64,000 nt of DNA from Sphingomonas daechungensis (lineage in GTDB: Bacteria > Pseudomonadota > Alphaproteobacteria > Sphingomonadales > Sphingomonadaceae): assembly GCF_014489495.1 (NCBI RefSeq), contig NZ_CP060780.1, forward strand, positions 1,375,001 to 1,439,000. Reading direction: 5' to 3'. Positions within the stretch are counted from its first letter, which is position 1. Each line of letters begins with the position of its first letter. Of this stretch, positions 11,130 through 20,573 are shown one piece after another. The notes beneath the pieces were generated by a model. It did not search any database, was not told where the DNA came from, and saw nothing but the letters and a program-made list of their open reading frames with translations. The translations under genes and the position numbers were made by a program.

Positions 11130-12437
11130 TGCGCCACTTCGCCATCGTCGGATCGGGGCCTGCGGGCTTCTACACGGCGGAGGCGCTCGCCAAGGCCTAT
11201 GGCGACCAAGCGCGAATCGACATCCTCGATCGCTATCCTGTGCCCTACGGCCTGATCCGCTTCGGCGTGGCGCCCGATCATCAGTCGCTGAAGGCGGTGA
11301 GCAAGCGCTACGACAAGGTGACGGACGAGCCCGGTGTCGACTTCATCGGAAACGTGACAATCGGCGGCGACGTCTCGGTCGAGGAACTGCTGGCCCTATA
11401 CGACGGGGTCATCCTGGCGATCGGCGCTCCGCATGACCGCAAGCTCGGCATCCCGGGAGAGGACTTGCCGGGCGTGGTCGGTTCGGCGGAATTCGTCGGA
11501 TGGTACAACGGCCATCCCGATTTCGCCGACCTCGACCCTCCGCTCGACGGGACGCACGCTGCCGTCATCGGCAATGGCAATGTCGCGCTCGACTGCGCGC
11601 GCATCCTGTCCAAGACCCAGCGAGAGTTCGAAGGCTCCGACATTGTCGGCCATGCCCTGCAGGCGCTTGAAAGTTCGGCGATCAGGACCGTCACCATCCT
11701 CGGCCGCCGCGGGCCGCACCAGATCGCCATGACGCCGAAGGAACTCGGCGAGCTTGGGCATCTGGAGGAGTCGTCGCCGGTGGTCGAGGCGGCAGACTTC
11801 CCGCCGGTCGAAGCAGACGATGCGCTCGAACCGGGCCATCGCAAGTCGATCAATATCCTCCGCGAATTCGCCGCCACGCCACCCGACGCATCCAAGCCGA
11901 AGCGCCTCGTCTTCGATTTCTTCGCCAAGCCGGTGCGGGTCGAAGGCGACGGCAAGGTGGAGCGGATCGTCGTCGAGCGGACCGAACTCGACGAAAATGG
12001 CGCCGCTCGGGGACGGGCGAGAGATATGAAATCAAGGCCTCACTGGTCATTTCCGCCATCGGATATTCGACGCCGCAGATGGATGGCGTTCCTTACGATG
12101 AGCGTGGGGGCAAGTTTCAAAATAAGGGCGGGCTGATCGCCGATCGGCTGTACGCGGTCGGCTGGGCCCGGCGCGGCCCGACAGGCACCATCGGCACCAA
12201 TCGGCCCGACGGCTACGAGGTTGCCGAGCAGGTCGCCGCCGCAATGCCCGCAGGAAGTGGCAACGACCGCGAAGGCGCGACCGGACTCAAGCGCCTGTTA
12301 GCCGAGCGCGGCGTGATGGCGACAGACTATGACGATTGGCGGAAAATCGAGGAAACCGAGGTCGGCCGCGCCCGTCCCGGCAGCCCCGCGAAAAGTTCGT
12401 CCGCGTCGAGGAATGGCTATCCGCGCTCGGCCGCTGA
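11129..12437 (+). CDS. Ferredoxin-NADP reductase, adrenodoxin-reductase type (two frameshifts)
   Basis: A flavoprotein of about 436 residues that passes electrons between NADPH and ferredoxin. It is of the FprA/adrenodoxin reductase family, shown by AIVGSGPAGFYTAEAL at the N-terminus (FAD), YPVPYGLIRFGVAPDH, the second nucleotide site GNGNVALDCAR, and GWARRGPTGTIGTN near the C-terminus (flavin/nicotinamide contact). Frames break near 12012 (one G restores RGTGERYEIKASLVISAIGY) and near 12398 (one C restores SPREKFVRVEEWLSALGR and a TGA at 12437). It follows the PHA-system gene with a 1-base overlap. The cognate ferredoxin is not in the window. Confidence 0.9.
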
Positions 12438-12528
12438 TTCGCGGGTTGCGCTTACAGGATACCCATCTATCTAGCCGCGGCCTTGGCTCCCGCAGCGACC
12501 ATTGGTTGCGGCAAAAGCGGGTTCCGGT

Positions 12529-12605
12529 CGGGGAGTAGCTCAGCCTGGTAGAGCACTGTCTTCGGGAGGCAGGGGCCGGAGGTTCGAATCCTCTCTCCCC
12601 GACCA
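12529..12605 (+). tRNA. tRNA-Pro(CGG)
   Basis: A 77-base tRNA with encoded CCA. The acceptor stem CGGGGAG pairs with CTCCCCG, the D stem is GCTC/GAGC, and the anticodon stem CTGTC/GGCAG encloses the loop TTCGGGA, giving anticodon CGG (codon CCG, proline). GGTTCGAATC forms the T-loop, and discriminator A precedes CCA. CCG is expected to be a major proline codon in such GC-rich DNA. Confidence 0.95.
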
Positions 12606-12670
12606 CTTACTTGCGCTAGCGACGATTAGTCCGCGCCCCCGCCACATCATCAGAGCTCGCGTGAGTCCGC

Positions 12671-12699
12671 TTGACACCGACCGAATGGCTGGGATGTTA
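12671..12699 (+). promoter_or_regulatory. Candidate promoter of the glucuronate operon
   Basis: TTGACA at 12671-12676 is a perfect -35. A 17-base spacer leads to ATGTTA at 12694-12699 as a weak -10. The -10 lies inside the palindromic operator at 12695-12708, the arrangement expected for direct repression. The manD ATG is 24 bases downstream with AGAGGGA as its ribosome site. Confidence 0.55.
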
Positions 12700-12708
12700 G
12701 CGCTCACA
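12695..12708. promoter_or_regulatory. LacI-type operator in front of the glucuronate operon
   Basis: TGTTAGCGCTCACA is a near-perfect 14-base palindrome around AGCGCT. It is the class of site bound by LacI-family repressors; the Caulobacter xylose operator TGGTAGCGCTAACA is similar. It overlaps the -10 region. A related site (TGTTAACGCTATCA on the minus strand) sits at 24493-24506 in front of the hexuronate-type transporter, so one regulator probably controls both. Confidence 0.6.
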
Positions 12709-12722
12709 AAGAGGGACCGTGC

Positions 12723-13933
12723 ATGGGGAGTATCGAGCGCGCGCGGGTCGTCGTTACCTGCCCGGCCGCAATTTCGTCACGCTCGTCATCGAAACCAGCG
12801 ATGGAGTTCGCGGGGTCGGCGACGCGACTCTCAACGGACGTGAGTTGTCCGTCGCAGCCTATCTCAACGACCATGTGATTCCGTGCCTGATCGGCCGCGA
12901 TCCGCACCGGATCGAGGACATCTGGCAGTTTCTCTATCGCGGCGCCTATTGGCGGCGTGGCCCGGTCACAATGAGCGCAATCGCCGCGGTCGACACAGCC
13001 CTGTGGGACATCAAGGGCAAGGTCGCCGGCCTGCCGCTCTATCAATTGCTCGGGGGCGCAAGCCGTGAAGCTGTCATGGTCTACGGCCATGCAAACGGCG
13101 GGACGGTCGAGGAGACGGTCGATAGCGCGCTCGATTACCAGGCGCAGGGGTACAAGGCGATCCGCCTGCAGAGCGGTATTCCGGGCCTGGCCTCGACCTA
13201 CGGCGTGTCGAAGGACCGATACTTCTACGAGCCGGCCGACGCCGACCTTCCGACCGAAAACCTTTGGTCGACGGAGAAGTATCTGCGGTCGGTGCCCGAG
13301 CTTTTCGCCGCCGCGCGCGAAGCTCTCGGCTGGGACGTCCACCTGCTGCACGACGTCCATCACCGCCTGACGCCCATCGAGGCCGCGCGCCTCGGAAAGG
13401 ACCTCGAGCCGTATCGACCGTTCTGGATGGAAGACGCGGTCGTGGCCGACAACCAGGAGAGCTTCCGGCTCGTTCGGCAGCATACGACGACACCCCTCGC
13501 TGTCGGGGAGATCTTCAATAGTGTCTGGGATGCCAAGACGCTGATCCAGGAACAGCTGATCGACTATATTCGCGCGACTGTCGTCCACGCTGGCGGCATC
13601 ACCCATCTGCGGCGGATCGCGGCCTTTGCCGACATGTTCAACGTGCGCACCGGCTGCCACGGCGCAACGGACCTGTCGCCGGTGACGATGGCTGCGGCTC
13701 TCCATTTCGACCTGTCCGTGCCGAACTTCGGCATCCAGGAATATATGCGGCACACCGAGGAGACAGACGCCGTCTTCCCGCATGCCTACACCTTCGAAAA
13801 GGGTGCAATGCATCCGGGCGATGCACCTGGCCTGGGCGTGGACATCGACGAGGAGGCCGCGGCGCATTTCCCCTACAAGCGCGCTTACCTGCCGGTGAAC
13901 CGCCTCGAAGACGGCACGATGTTCAACTGGTGA
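12723..13933 (+). CDS. manD: D-mannonate dehydratase, enolase superfamily (one frameshift)
   Basis: About 403 residues. ManD (RspA) of the enolase/mandelate racemase superfamily dehydrates D-mannonate to 2-keto-3-deoxygluconate and takes the place of UxuA here. Family features are [27 protein letters not shown], the RYFYEPAD segment, the metal-ligand region DVHHRL and [18 protein letters not shown], and the C-terminal [17 protein letters not shown]. The true start is the ATG at 12723 ([13 protein letters not shown]); one C is missing near 12763, and adding it joins this N-terminus to the rest. It is the first gene of the operon and ends in a 4-base GTGA overlap with uxaC. Confidence 0.93.
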
Positions 13934-15342
13934 CCGAGGCGCTGGCCCTGCATCCAGACCGGTTGTTTCCGGCGGAAGAGCGAACGCGAGGAATAGCGCG
14001 CGACCTGTACGACAGTGTTCGCGACCTGCCGATCGTAAGCCCGCACGGGCATACAGATCCCGTCTGGTTCGCAAACAACGATCCGTTCGCCAATGCCGCC
14101 GAGTTGCTCCTCACGCCGGATCACTACTTGTTGCGGATGCTCTACAGCCAGGGCGTCCCGCTCGACCGGCTCGGAGTGGCCACGGTTGACGGTAAGACAG
14201 CATCTGACCCGCGCGAGGCTTGGCGCTGCTTCGCCGAACACTACTACCTGTTCCGCGGAACGCCCTCGAGGCTTTGGCTCGACTGGATCTTCGCCGAGAT
14301 ATTCGGATTGGAGATCCGGTTGTCGGCCGAGACCGCCGACCTCTATTTCGATCGTATCGATGCGGCGCTGCAGACGGCGGAGTTTCGGCCGCGCGCCTTG
14401 TTCGATCGCTTCAATATCGAAGTGCTGGCGACCACCGAAAGTCCGCTGGACACGCTCGAGCATCATCGCGCGATCAGGGAGTCCGGTTGGGACGGCAGGG
14501 TGATCACCGCCTATCGGCCGGACCCGGTGGTGGATCCCGACTTCCCTGGTTTCAGCGATAACCTTCGCCGGTTCGGGGAGATGACCGGCGAAGACGTCTC
14601 GAACTTTGGCGATTATCTGCGTGCCCACGAAAAGCGCCGCGCTGCCTTCCGGGAAGCGGGAGCGACCTCGACCGATCACGGCCATCCGACCCCGTTCACC
14701 GCCGACCTGTCGCGGCCGGAGGCGGAGTCGCTGTATTCGACGATCCTTGGCGGTGATTTCTCCGCGCAAGATGCAGAGCTGTTCCGCGGGCAGATGCTGA
14801 CTGAAATGGCGCGGATGAGCCTCGATGACGGAATGGTCATGCAGATTCATCCGGGCGCCCATCGCAGCCACAATCCCTGGCTGCTGCAGGAATATGGACG
14901 CGACAAAGGCGCCGACATTCCGATCCCGACGGAATACGTTCGAAACCTGAAGGCGCTGCTCGACCGCTTCGGCAATGAGGCGCGGCTGACCATCATCCTC
15001 TTCACGCTCGATGAGACGACCTATTCCCGCGAGCTGGCGCCATTGGCCGGCCATTATCCGGCACTGCGGCTCGGGCCGCCCTGGTGGTTTCATGACAGTC
15101 CGGAAGGGATGCAGCGTTTCCGCGAGCAGGCGACGGAGACCGCTGGCTTCTACAACACGGCCGGTTTCGTCGACGACACGCGCGCGTTTCTGTCGATTCC
15201 CGCGAGGCACGACGTCGCGCGCAGGATGGATTGCGCCTTCCTTACCCGCCTCGTGGCCGAGCATCGGCTGGACGAAGACGAAGCGTTCGAAGTCGCACGG
15301 CAACTCGCCTACGATTTCGTCAAGCAGGCGTACGCGTTGTGA
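13930..15342 (+). CDS. uxaC: Uronate (glucuronate) isomerase
   Basis: A 470-residue UxaC of the amidohydrolase superfamily, converting D-glucuronate to D-fructuronate (and galacturonate to tagaturonate). The HGHTDP metal motif lies near residue 40, and the [13 protein letters not shown] lead-in and the [11 protein letters not shown] segment are typical. The GTG start overlaps the manD stop by four bases, and the stop again overlaps the next GTG. Intact in this assembly. With UxuB, ManD, KdgK and Eda in the same operon, glucuronate is the likely physiological substrate. Confidence 0.95.
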   Translation: MTEALALHPDRLFPAEERTRGIARDLYDSVRDLPIVSPHGHTDPVWFANNDPFANAAELLLTPDHYLLRMLYSQGVPLDRLGVATVDGKTASDPREAWRCFAEHYYLFRGTPSRLWLDWIFAEIFGLEIRLSAETADLYFDRIDAALQTAEFRPRALFDRFNIEVLATTESPLDTLEHHRAIRESGWDGRVITAYRPDPVVDPDFPGFSDNLRRFGEMTGEDVSNFGDYLRAHEKRRAAFREAGATSTDHGHPTPFTADLSRPEAESLYSTILGGDFSAQDAELFRGQMLTEMARMSLDDGMVMQIHPGAHRSHNPWLLQEYGRDKGADIPIPTEYVRNLKALLDRFGNEARLTIILFTLDETTYSRELAPLAGHYPALRLGPPWWFHDSPEGMQRFREQATETAGFYNTAGFVDDTRAFLSIPARHDVARRMDCAFLTRLVAEHRLDEDEAFEVARQLAYDFVKQAYAL

Positions 15343-16772
15343 CGGAGCGCCTTCGAAACGCCACGATCGCGAACCTGCCCGCTAGCATTCGTCGGCCGTC
15401 TTTCGATAGACGCGCGCTGAAGCCCGGCGTCGTCCATGTTGGCCTGGGCGCCTTCCATCGGGCGCATCAGGCGCCGGTGTTTCAGGCGCTTGCCGAAAGG
15501 GGCGACTTGCGTTGGGGCGTGGTCGGTGCGTCTTTGCGGTCGCCCGCAGTACGCGACACTTTAGTGCCTCAGGACTGCCTCTACACGCTGGCCGTCGACG
15601 ATGGAGCTGAACGTGGGATCAGCGTCGTGAGCGTCATTCGCGATGTGATCGTGGCGCCCGAAGATCCGGCTCGGCTGGTCGAGGCCATTGCTGCGCCGGA
15701 GACCGGGATCGTGACGGTGACCGTAACGGAAAAGGGCTATGATCTTCCGCGGGCCACGCTCACCTCGCCGAAGACGACGCCAGAGCATCTCGCTGCCGGC
15801 TTGCTCAAGCGGCGCGAGCGGGGACTTCGTCCGCTCACGATCATCTCGTGTGACAATCTTGCGGGCAATGGCAGCAAGCTGAGGGCACTGGTTAGGGAAG
15901 CCGCAAACGCCAACGATCCGGCGCTCGGCGAATGGATCGAGCAGGAATGCGCGTTTCCAGCCACGATGGTCGACCGCATCGTACCGGCCACGTCCGAGCG
16001 CGACATCGAGCGAATATCGGCGGAGCTGGGCGTGCTCGATCGCGCCACGGTGCGAACCGACGGCTTCTGGCAGTGGGTGATTGAGGACCGCTTTGCCGGC
16101 GAGCGGGCCGACTTCGAAAGCGTCGGCGTGCAGGTCACCAAGGACATCGCGTCCTGGGAACAGGCAAAGCTCCGACTGCTCAACGGAGCGCATTCCGCAA
16201 TGGCCTATCTCGGCGCTTTGGCGGGGATCGAGACGGTCGACCGCTTCGTCGCGGAGGGGTGGGGAAGGGCGCTGGTCGAACTGCTCTGGGATGAGGTGCA
16301 GCCGACGCTCAGCCCTTCGTCGGAAGTCGATCCGGCGGCTTATCGCGACAGCCTGATGGCGCGGTTTCGAAACGCTTCGCTTGGCCATCGGCTGATGCAG
16401 ATCGCCATGGACGGATCGCAGAAGCTGCCTCAACGATTGGTCACTCCGGCCGTCGAGCTGATTGACCGCGGCAACCAGCCATCGGCGATCGCTCTTGTCC
16501 TCGCGGCGTGGATGCATTTCCAGTCTGGACGGAGCGACGCCGGTGAAAAGGTGCAGGTTGACGATCCGTTGGCTGCGACAACTTCGCGCCTGGTTTCCGA
16601 GGCGCGAAATTCGACCGACCAGGTCACGGCGCTTCTCGGTCTTGACGCTGTCTTTCCGCGCCGTCTCGTAGCCGATTCGCAATTCGCGGCGCTCGTGGCC
16701 AGCCATCTCGACAACATCCGGCATCTCGGCGCGCGAGCGGCAGTCGAGCATTTCGTGGAGGTCCGCGTATGA
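15339..16772 (+). CDS. uxuB: Mannitol dehydrogenase family oxidoreductase (D-mannonate oxidoreductase)
   Basis: A 477-residue long-chain mannitol dehydrogenase-type enzyme. VVHVGLGAFHRAHQ is the NAD-binding lead-in, and SCDNLAGNG, KLRLLNGAHSAMAY (catalytic lysine region) and the C-terminal helical domain follow. In this operon the likely reaction is NADH-dependent reduction of D-fructuronate to D-mannonate. The start is the GTG overlapping the uxaC stop (GTGA). The stop overlaps the kdgK ATG (ATGA). Mannitol or altronate activity is conceivable from family alone, but the neighbours favour UxuB. Confidence 0.9.
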   Translation: MTERLRNATIANLPASIRRPSFDRRALKPGVVHVGLGAFHRAHQAPVFQALAERGDLRWGVVGASLRSPAVRDTLVPQDCLYTLAVDDGAERGISVVSVIRDVIVAPEDPARLVEAIAAPETGIVTVTVTEKGYDLPRATLTSPKTTPEHLAAGLLKRRERGLRPLTIISCDNLAGNGSKLRALVREAANANDPALGEWIEQECAFPATMVDRIVPATSERDIERISAELGVLDRATVRTDGFWQWVIEDRFAGERADFESVGVQVTKDIASWEQAKLRLLNGAHSAMAYLGALAGIETVDRFVAEGWGRALVELLWDEVQPTLSPSSEVDPAAYRDSLMARFRNASLGHRLMQIAMDGSQKLPQRLVTPAVELIDRGNQPSAIALVLAAWMHFQSGRSDAGEKVQVDDPLAATTSRLVSEARNSTDQVTALLGLDAVFPRRLVADSQFAALVASHLDNIRHLGARAAVEHFVEVRV

Positions 16773-17743
16773 AGCTCGACCGTCCCGGCCCGATCCTGTG
16801 CTTCGGCGAAGTGATGCTTCGCTTGAGTACGGCGCCAGGCGTACGGCTCGCGAATGCGCAGTCTCTGGCAGTGCACGCTGGAGGGTCGGAGGCGAACGCC
16901 GGTGCCCTGCTTGCGCAACTCGGTCGTCAGGTGGAAATGATTACCGTCCTGCCGGCCTCACCGCTCGGCGACCAGTGTGAAGCGTCGCTTCGAAGCGTCG
17001 GGCTCGATACCCGGCACGTCAGGCGAAGCGATGGCCGCATGGGTCTCTACTTTGTCGAAGGCACCGCAGGCGCCGGCCGCATCGTCTATGACCGGGCGGT
17101 ATCGGCCTTCGCCGAGAACGCCGATGCATCCGACTGGCCTGCCCTGGCTCGCGATGCCTCCTGGTTCCATATGTCCGGGATCAATCTCGCGCTAGGCGGA
17201 AAGCCCGCCGAAGCTGCGTTGGATGCTGCTCGGGCGATGGTGGATGCGGGTGTTCCGATCTCCTTCGACGTCAACCATCGCGCATCGCTGTGGGAAGATC
17301 GTTCGGAAGCGGATGTCCGCCGGGTCAACGACCTGTTGGGCCTGACGGACGTGTTGTTCACGAATCCGCGGCATATTGCTGGCCTCGCTGACGAAGATGC
17401 AATCGCTGGAGCCTTCGCCGCATTCCCCAAGATCGCCGTGATCGCCTGGACGGAGCGATCAGTCGAACACGGGCGATTGTCAGCCAACGTCACCACTCGT
17501 GACGAGTCTTTCGAGACTGATGCAGCGTCCCTCGCGAATGTCATCGATCGGATAGGATCCGGCGATGCGTTTGCCGGTGCAGTGATCGACGCGATCCTGC
17601 GCGGAGCAGCAGCCGAGGAATGCGTGAAGGTCGGTCTGGCCGCAGCAGTGATGAAGCACGGGATCGCGGGGGATCGCTGGATCGGCACGCGCGAGGACCT
17701 CGAGGCTTTCGATCCCTTCGCGCCGGAGGACGTCCGGCGATGA
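16769..17743 (+). CDS. kdgK: 2-keto-3-deoxygluconate kinase
   Basis: A 324-residue PfkB-family sugar kinase that phosphorylates KDG to KDPG. The N-terminus has ILCFGEVMLRLS and the HAGGSEANAGALLAQLG segment. The C-terminus has DRIGSGDAFAGAVID, holding the catalytic Asp and anion hole. It overlaps both neighbours by four bases, so translation is probably coupled. Position between uxuB and eda makes KdgK the natural call over fructokinase. Confidence 0.94.
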   Translation: MKLDRPGPILCFGEVMLRLSTAPGVRLANAQSLAVHAGGSEANAGALLAQLGRQVEMITVLPASPLGDQCEASLRSVGLDTRHVRRSDGRMGLYFVEGTAGAGRIVYDRAVSAFAENADASDWPALARDASWFHMSGINLALGGKPAEAALDAARAMVDAGVPISFDVNHRASLWEDRSEADVRRVNDLLGLTDVLFTNPRHIAGLADEDAIAGAFAAFPKIAVIAWTERSVEHGRLSANVTTRDESFETDAASLANVIDRIGSGDAFAGAVIDAILRGAAAEECVKVGLAAAVMKHGIAGDRWIGTREDLEAFDPFAPEDVRR

Positions 17744-18371
17744 TGGAGATCGGGGAAATCATGCGGCTGTCGCCGGTGATTCCGGTGCTGATTATTCACG
17801 ATCCGGCACAGGCCCGGCCGGTCGGCGAGGCGCTCGTTCGAGGTGGCCTGCGGGTTCTTGAAGTCACATTGCGCACGCCTGCCGCACTCGACGTTATCCG
17901 GGAGCTGCGCGGGATCGATGGGGCGGTGGTTGGCGCCGGGACAGTCCTCACCGAAAAGCAACTGGACGACGCCCTCTCGGCAGGCGCGGAGTTCGCGGTC
18001 TCCCCGGGCATGACGGCGCCTTTGGCAACGGCCGCCATCACCCGCGGCATTCCTTATCTGCCGGGAATCGCGACCGCGGGCGAGATCATGCGCGGCTTCG
18101 AACTCGGGCTTCGTCATTTCAAGTTCTTCCCCGCGGAGGCCGCCGGAGGGAGGGCCGCGCTGAAGGCCCTTTCAGCTCCGTTCGGCGACGCGCGCTTCTG
18201 CCGACCGGAGGTGTGACGGAGGAAACGGCGCCGCAGTGGCTTGCTCTCGAACAAGTACTTTGCGTGGGCGGGAGTTGGCTCGGTCCTAGCGCCTCGACCG
18301 ACCTCGCCTCGATCGAGGCCGCGGCGCGGCGCGCCAGCACATTTCATTCCTCACCATCGGAGATCCAGTAG
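17740..18371 (+). CDS. eda: KDPG aldolase (one frameshift)
   Basis: About 210 residues after repair. It cleaves 2-keto-3-deoxy-6-phosphogluconate to pyruvate and glyceraldehyde-3-phosphate, the last step of this route and of the Entner-Doudoroff pathway. PVIPVLII, the catalytic Glu in VLEVTLRTP, GAGTVL, SPGMTAPL and the Schiff-base Lys in HFKFFPAEAAGG are all present. After FGDARFC the frame fails near 18203; one extra C gives CPTGGVTEE and a continuation to TAG at 18371. The start at 17740 uses the ATGA overlap with kdgK; an internal ATG at 17761 is a shorter option. Confidence 0.93.
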
Positions 18372-18373
18372 CC

Positions 18374-19392
18374 ATGAGCGTCACTCGCCGACGAACCCTG
18401 CTTAGTGCCGCAATGCTTTTGGGCGCGGTCGTCGCTTCCGGAGGGAGCGCAGCAATTCCACCGCTGATCCCGGAAGGGAGCGAGCCGGCGGTCATCGCGA
18501 GCGGCTTCAAGTGGTCGGAAGGACCCGTCTGGATTGCGGACGGCGGCTACCTTCTCTTCAGCGACGTTCCGAACAATCGCATCCATCGCTGGTCGGGTGG
18601 GACAGAAGCCAAGATCTTTCTCGAACCATCGGGCGGAACGGCGACGACGGGGTTCCGCGAACCCGGCTCGAACGGCCTCAAGCCGGGCCCGGCCGGCTCG
18701 ATCATCATCGCCGACCAGGGCAACCGGGGCGTTGCCCTGCTCGACCTGAAGACTCATGCGAAGCGGGCGCTTGCCCAACAATATGGCGGGAAGAAGCTCA
18801 ACAGCCCGAACGATGTCGCGGTCGGGCCTGATGGGGCGATCTGGTTCACCGATCCGCCTATGGCCTCGAAGGCATCAACGATTCCCCGCTGAAGGAGCAG
18901 CCCGCGAACGGCGTTTACCGCATCGGGATGGACGGCACCGTTACGCTGATCGACGGCGAACTGACATTTCCGAACGGACTGGCTTTCTCACCCGATGGAC
19001 GCACCCTGTACGTGTCCAGCTCCGATCCGGAGAAGGCCGTGATCATGAAGTATGCCGTCGGGCCGGACGGGAGCGTCAGCGGCAAGACCTTGTTCGCGGA
19101 CTTCACGTCGGACGCGAAGGCCGGCAAGCCCGGCTTGCCCGACGGAATGACCGTCGATGAGCATGGTAACCTGTGGGCGACCGCTCCGGGCGGTATCCGG
19201 ATCCTGAGCCCGGACGGAAAGGCGATCGGCCGGATCGACCACGACAAGCCAATCTCCAATGCCGCATTCGGAGGACCAGACGGACGCACTCTATTCATGA
19301 CCGCGTCTGACCAGATCCTTGCATTGAAGACCAACGTTCGCGGAGCGCCGGCTCGAATGCCGGTCCTGCCAAGTGGGAGCAACAAGCCATGA
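18374..19392 (+). CDS. SMP-30/gluconolactonase family protein (one frameshift)
   Basis: About 339 residues with a signal peptide starting SVTRRRTLLSAAMLLGAVV, whose arginine triplet near the N-terminus may be Tat-like. The body is a six-bladed SMP-30 propeller: SEGPVW, SNGLKPGPAGSIIIADQG, NSPNDVAVGPDGAIWFTDPP, TFPNGLAFSPDGRTLYVS and PDGMTVDEHGNLW, with the metal-ligand Glu, Asn and Asp positions visible. The family hydrolyses sugar lactones. In this operon a lactone of gluconate/glucuronate type is plausible. One C is missing near 18857 (PPYGLEGIND restored). It starts two bases after eda and overlaps the next gene by four. Confidence 0.88.
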
Positions 19393-20555
19393 CGATCGAG
19401 TTTTCCAGGCGCGACCTGATTGGCGCGGGCGTCGGTGCCGCACTGCTCCCATCGATCGCAAGGGGGCAGACCCCGCCCGCCAAAGGTAGCGTCGGCTTCG
19501 CCATCGTTGGCCTCGGGAAGCTTTCGCTGGGCCAGCTCGTGCCCGGTTTTCGGAACTGCAAGAAGGCGTATCTCGCGGCTCTCGTCAGCGGAAGCGAGGA
19601 GAAAGCGAACCGTGTCGCCGCCGAACAGAAGCTGCCGTCGCGCGCGATCTACAATTACGCCGATTTTGACCGCATCGTCGCCGATCCCGGCATCGAGGTT
19701 GTCTACATCGTGCTGCCGAACTTCATGCACGCGGAATATACGATCCGCGCGCTGAAGGCTGGAAAGCATGTGCTGTGCGAGAAGCCGATGGCGACGACCA
19801 TCGAAGACGGCCAGCGGATGATTGCAGCCGCCAAAGCGGCCAACCGGCACCTGATGATCGCCTATCGCTGTCATTATGAGCCGATGAACCTGGTGGGTAT
19901 GCGGCTGCTGCGTTCGGGCAAGCTCGGCAAGCCGCGCATCGTCGTGACCGACATGGGGCGTCAGTCGGATCTGTCGGATCCCTCAGATGCCTGGCGCCTG
20001 GACATGAAGAAGTCGGGCGGCGGGGCTCTCACGGACATGGGCGTGTATGGCGTCAATGGCGCACGCTATCTGCTCAACGAGGAACCGACCGAGGTCCAGG
20101 CCTGGTCGCGTACCGACCGCAACGATCCTCGCTTCAAGGAAGTTGAAGACCTCTACGCCTGGCAATTCCGTTTCCCGTCCGGCGCGATCGCCAACGGCTC
20201 GACGTCGTTCAGCTACGCCGGGACGATGTCGTGGCACGTCATGTGCGAGAACGGGAAGATGACGGCCGATCCGGGCTGCTTCTACGGAGGCAACCGGCTG
20301 ACGGTGACCGGCAATGGCGTCGAGACTCCGCAAATCACGGAGATCGACCAGTTCGCGCGGGAGATGGACTGGATGGCCGACGTCGTGCGCGGCCGGGCGC
20401 CGATGGTCTCGACCGCTGAAGAGGGCGTTCAGGACATGCGCCTGATGGAAGCGATCATGGAGTCTGCCGCGAAGGGCGGCGCGACCGTTGCAACCAATTT
20501 CGGGTTCCGCAGGCCGGTCGATCCGGCGGCGGTCGTGGACGTGCCAGCAGCCTGA
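19389..20555 (+). CDS. Tat-exported Gfo/Idh/MocA oxidoreductase
   Basis: A 388-residue NAD(P)-dependent sugar oxidoreductase resembling glucose-fructose oxidoreductase. The N-terminus has a twin-arginine signal (FSRRDLIGAGVGAALL). The Rossmann fold begins at GFAIVGLGKLSLGQL, and the conserved EKPMATT follows KHVLC. The C-terminal GFO domain includes WRLDMKKSGGGALTDMGVYG. Periplasmic enzymes of this type carry tightly bound NADP and interconvert sugars and lactones, which fits the SMP-30 lactonase gene directly upstream (4-base overlap). The substrate cannot be named from sequence. Confidence 0.87.
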   Translation: MTIEFSRRDLIGAGVGAALLPSIARGQTPPAKGSVGFAIVGLGKLSLGQLVPGFRNCKKAYLAALVSGSEEKANRVAAEQKLPSRAIYNYADFDRIVADPGIEVVYIVLPNFMHAEYTIRALKAGKHVLCEKPMATTIEDGQRMIAAAKAANRHLMIAYRCHYEPMNLVGMRLLRSGKLGKPRIVVTDMGRQSDLSDPSDAWRLDMKKSGGGALTDMGVYGVNGARYLLNEEPTEVQAWSRTDRNDPRFKEVEDLYAWQFRFPSGAIANGSTSFSYAGTMSWHVMCENGKMTADPGCFYGGNRLTVTGNGVETPQITEIDQFAREMDWMADVVRGRAPMVSTAEEGVQDMRLMEAIMESAAKGGATVATNFGFRRPVDPAAVVDVPAA

Positions 20556-20573
20556 ATTCGATAGGGGGCTAAG

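Noticed and set aside
12438..12528. Hairpin CCGCA/TGCGG before tRNA-Pro as a terminator
   Set aside because: The stem is short and interrupted and has no T-run.
12704..15303. Open frames of 456 and 472 codons antisense to manD and uxaC
   Set aside because: Shadows of real genes; low-complexity Arg-rich translations with no ribosome sites.
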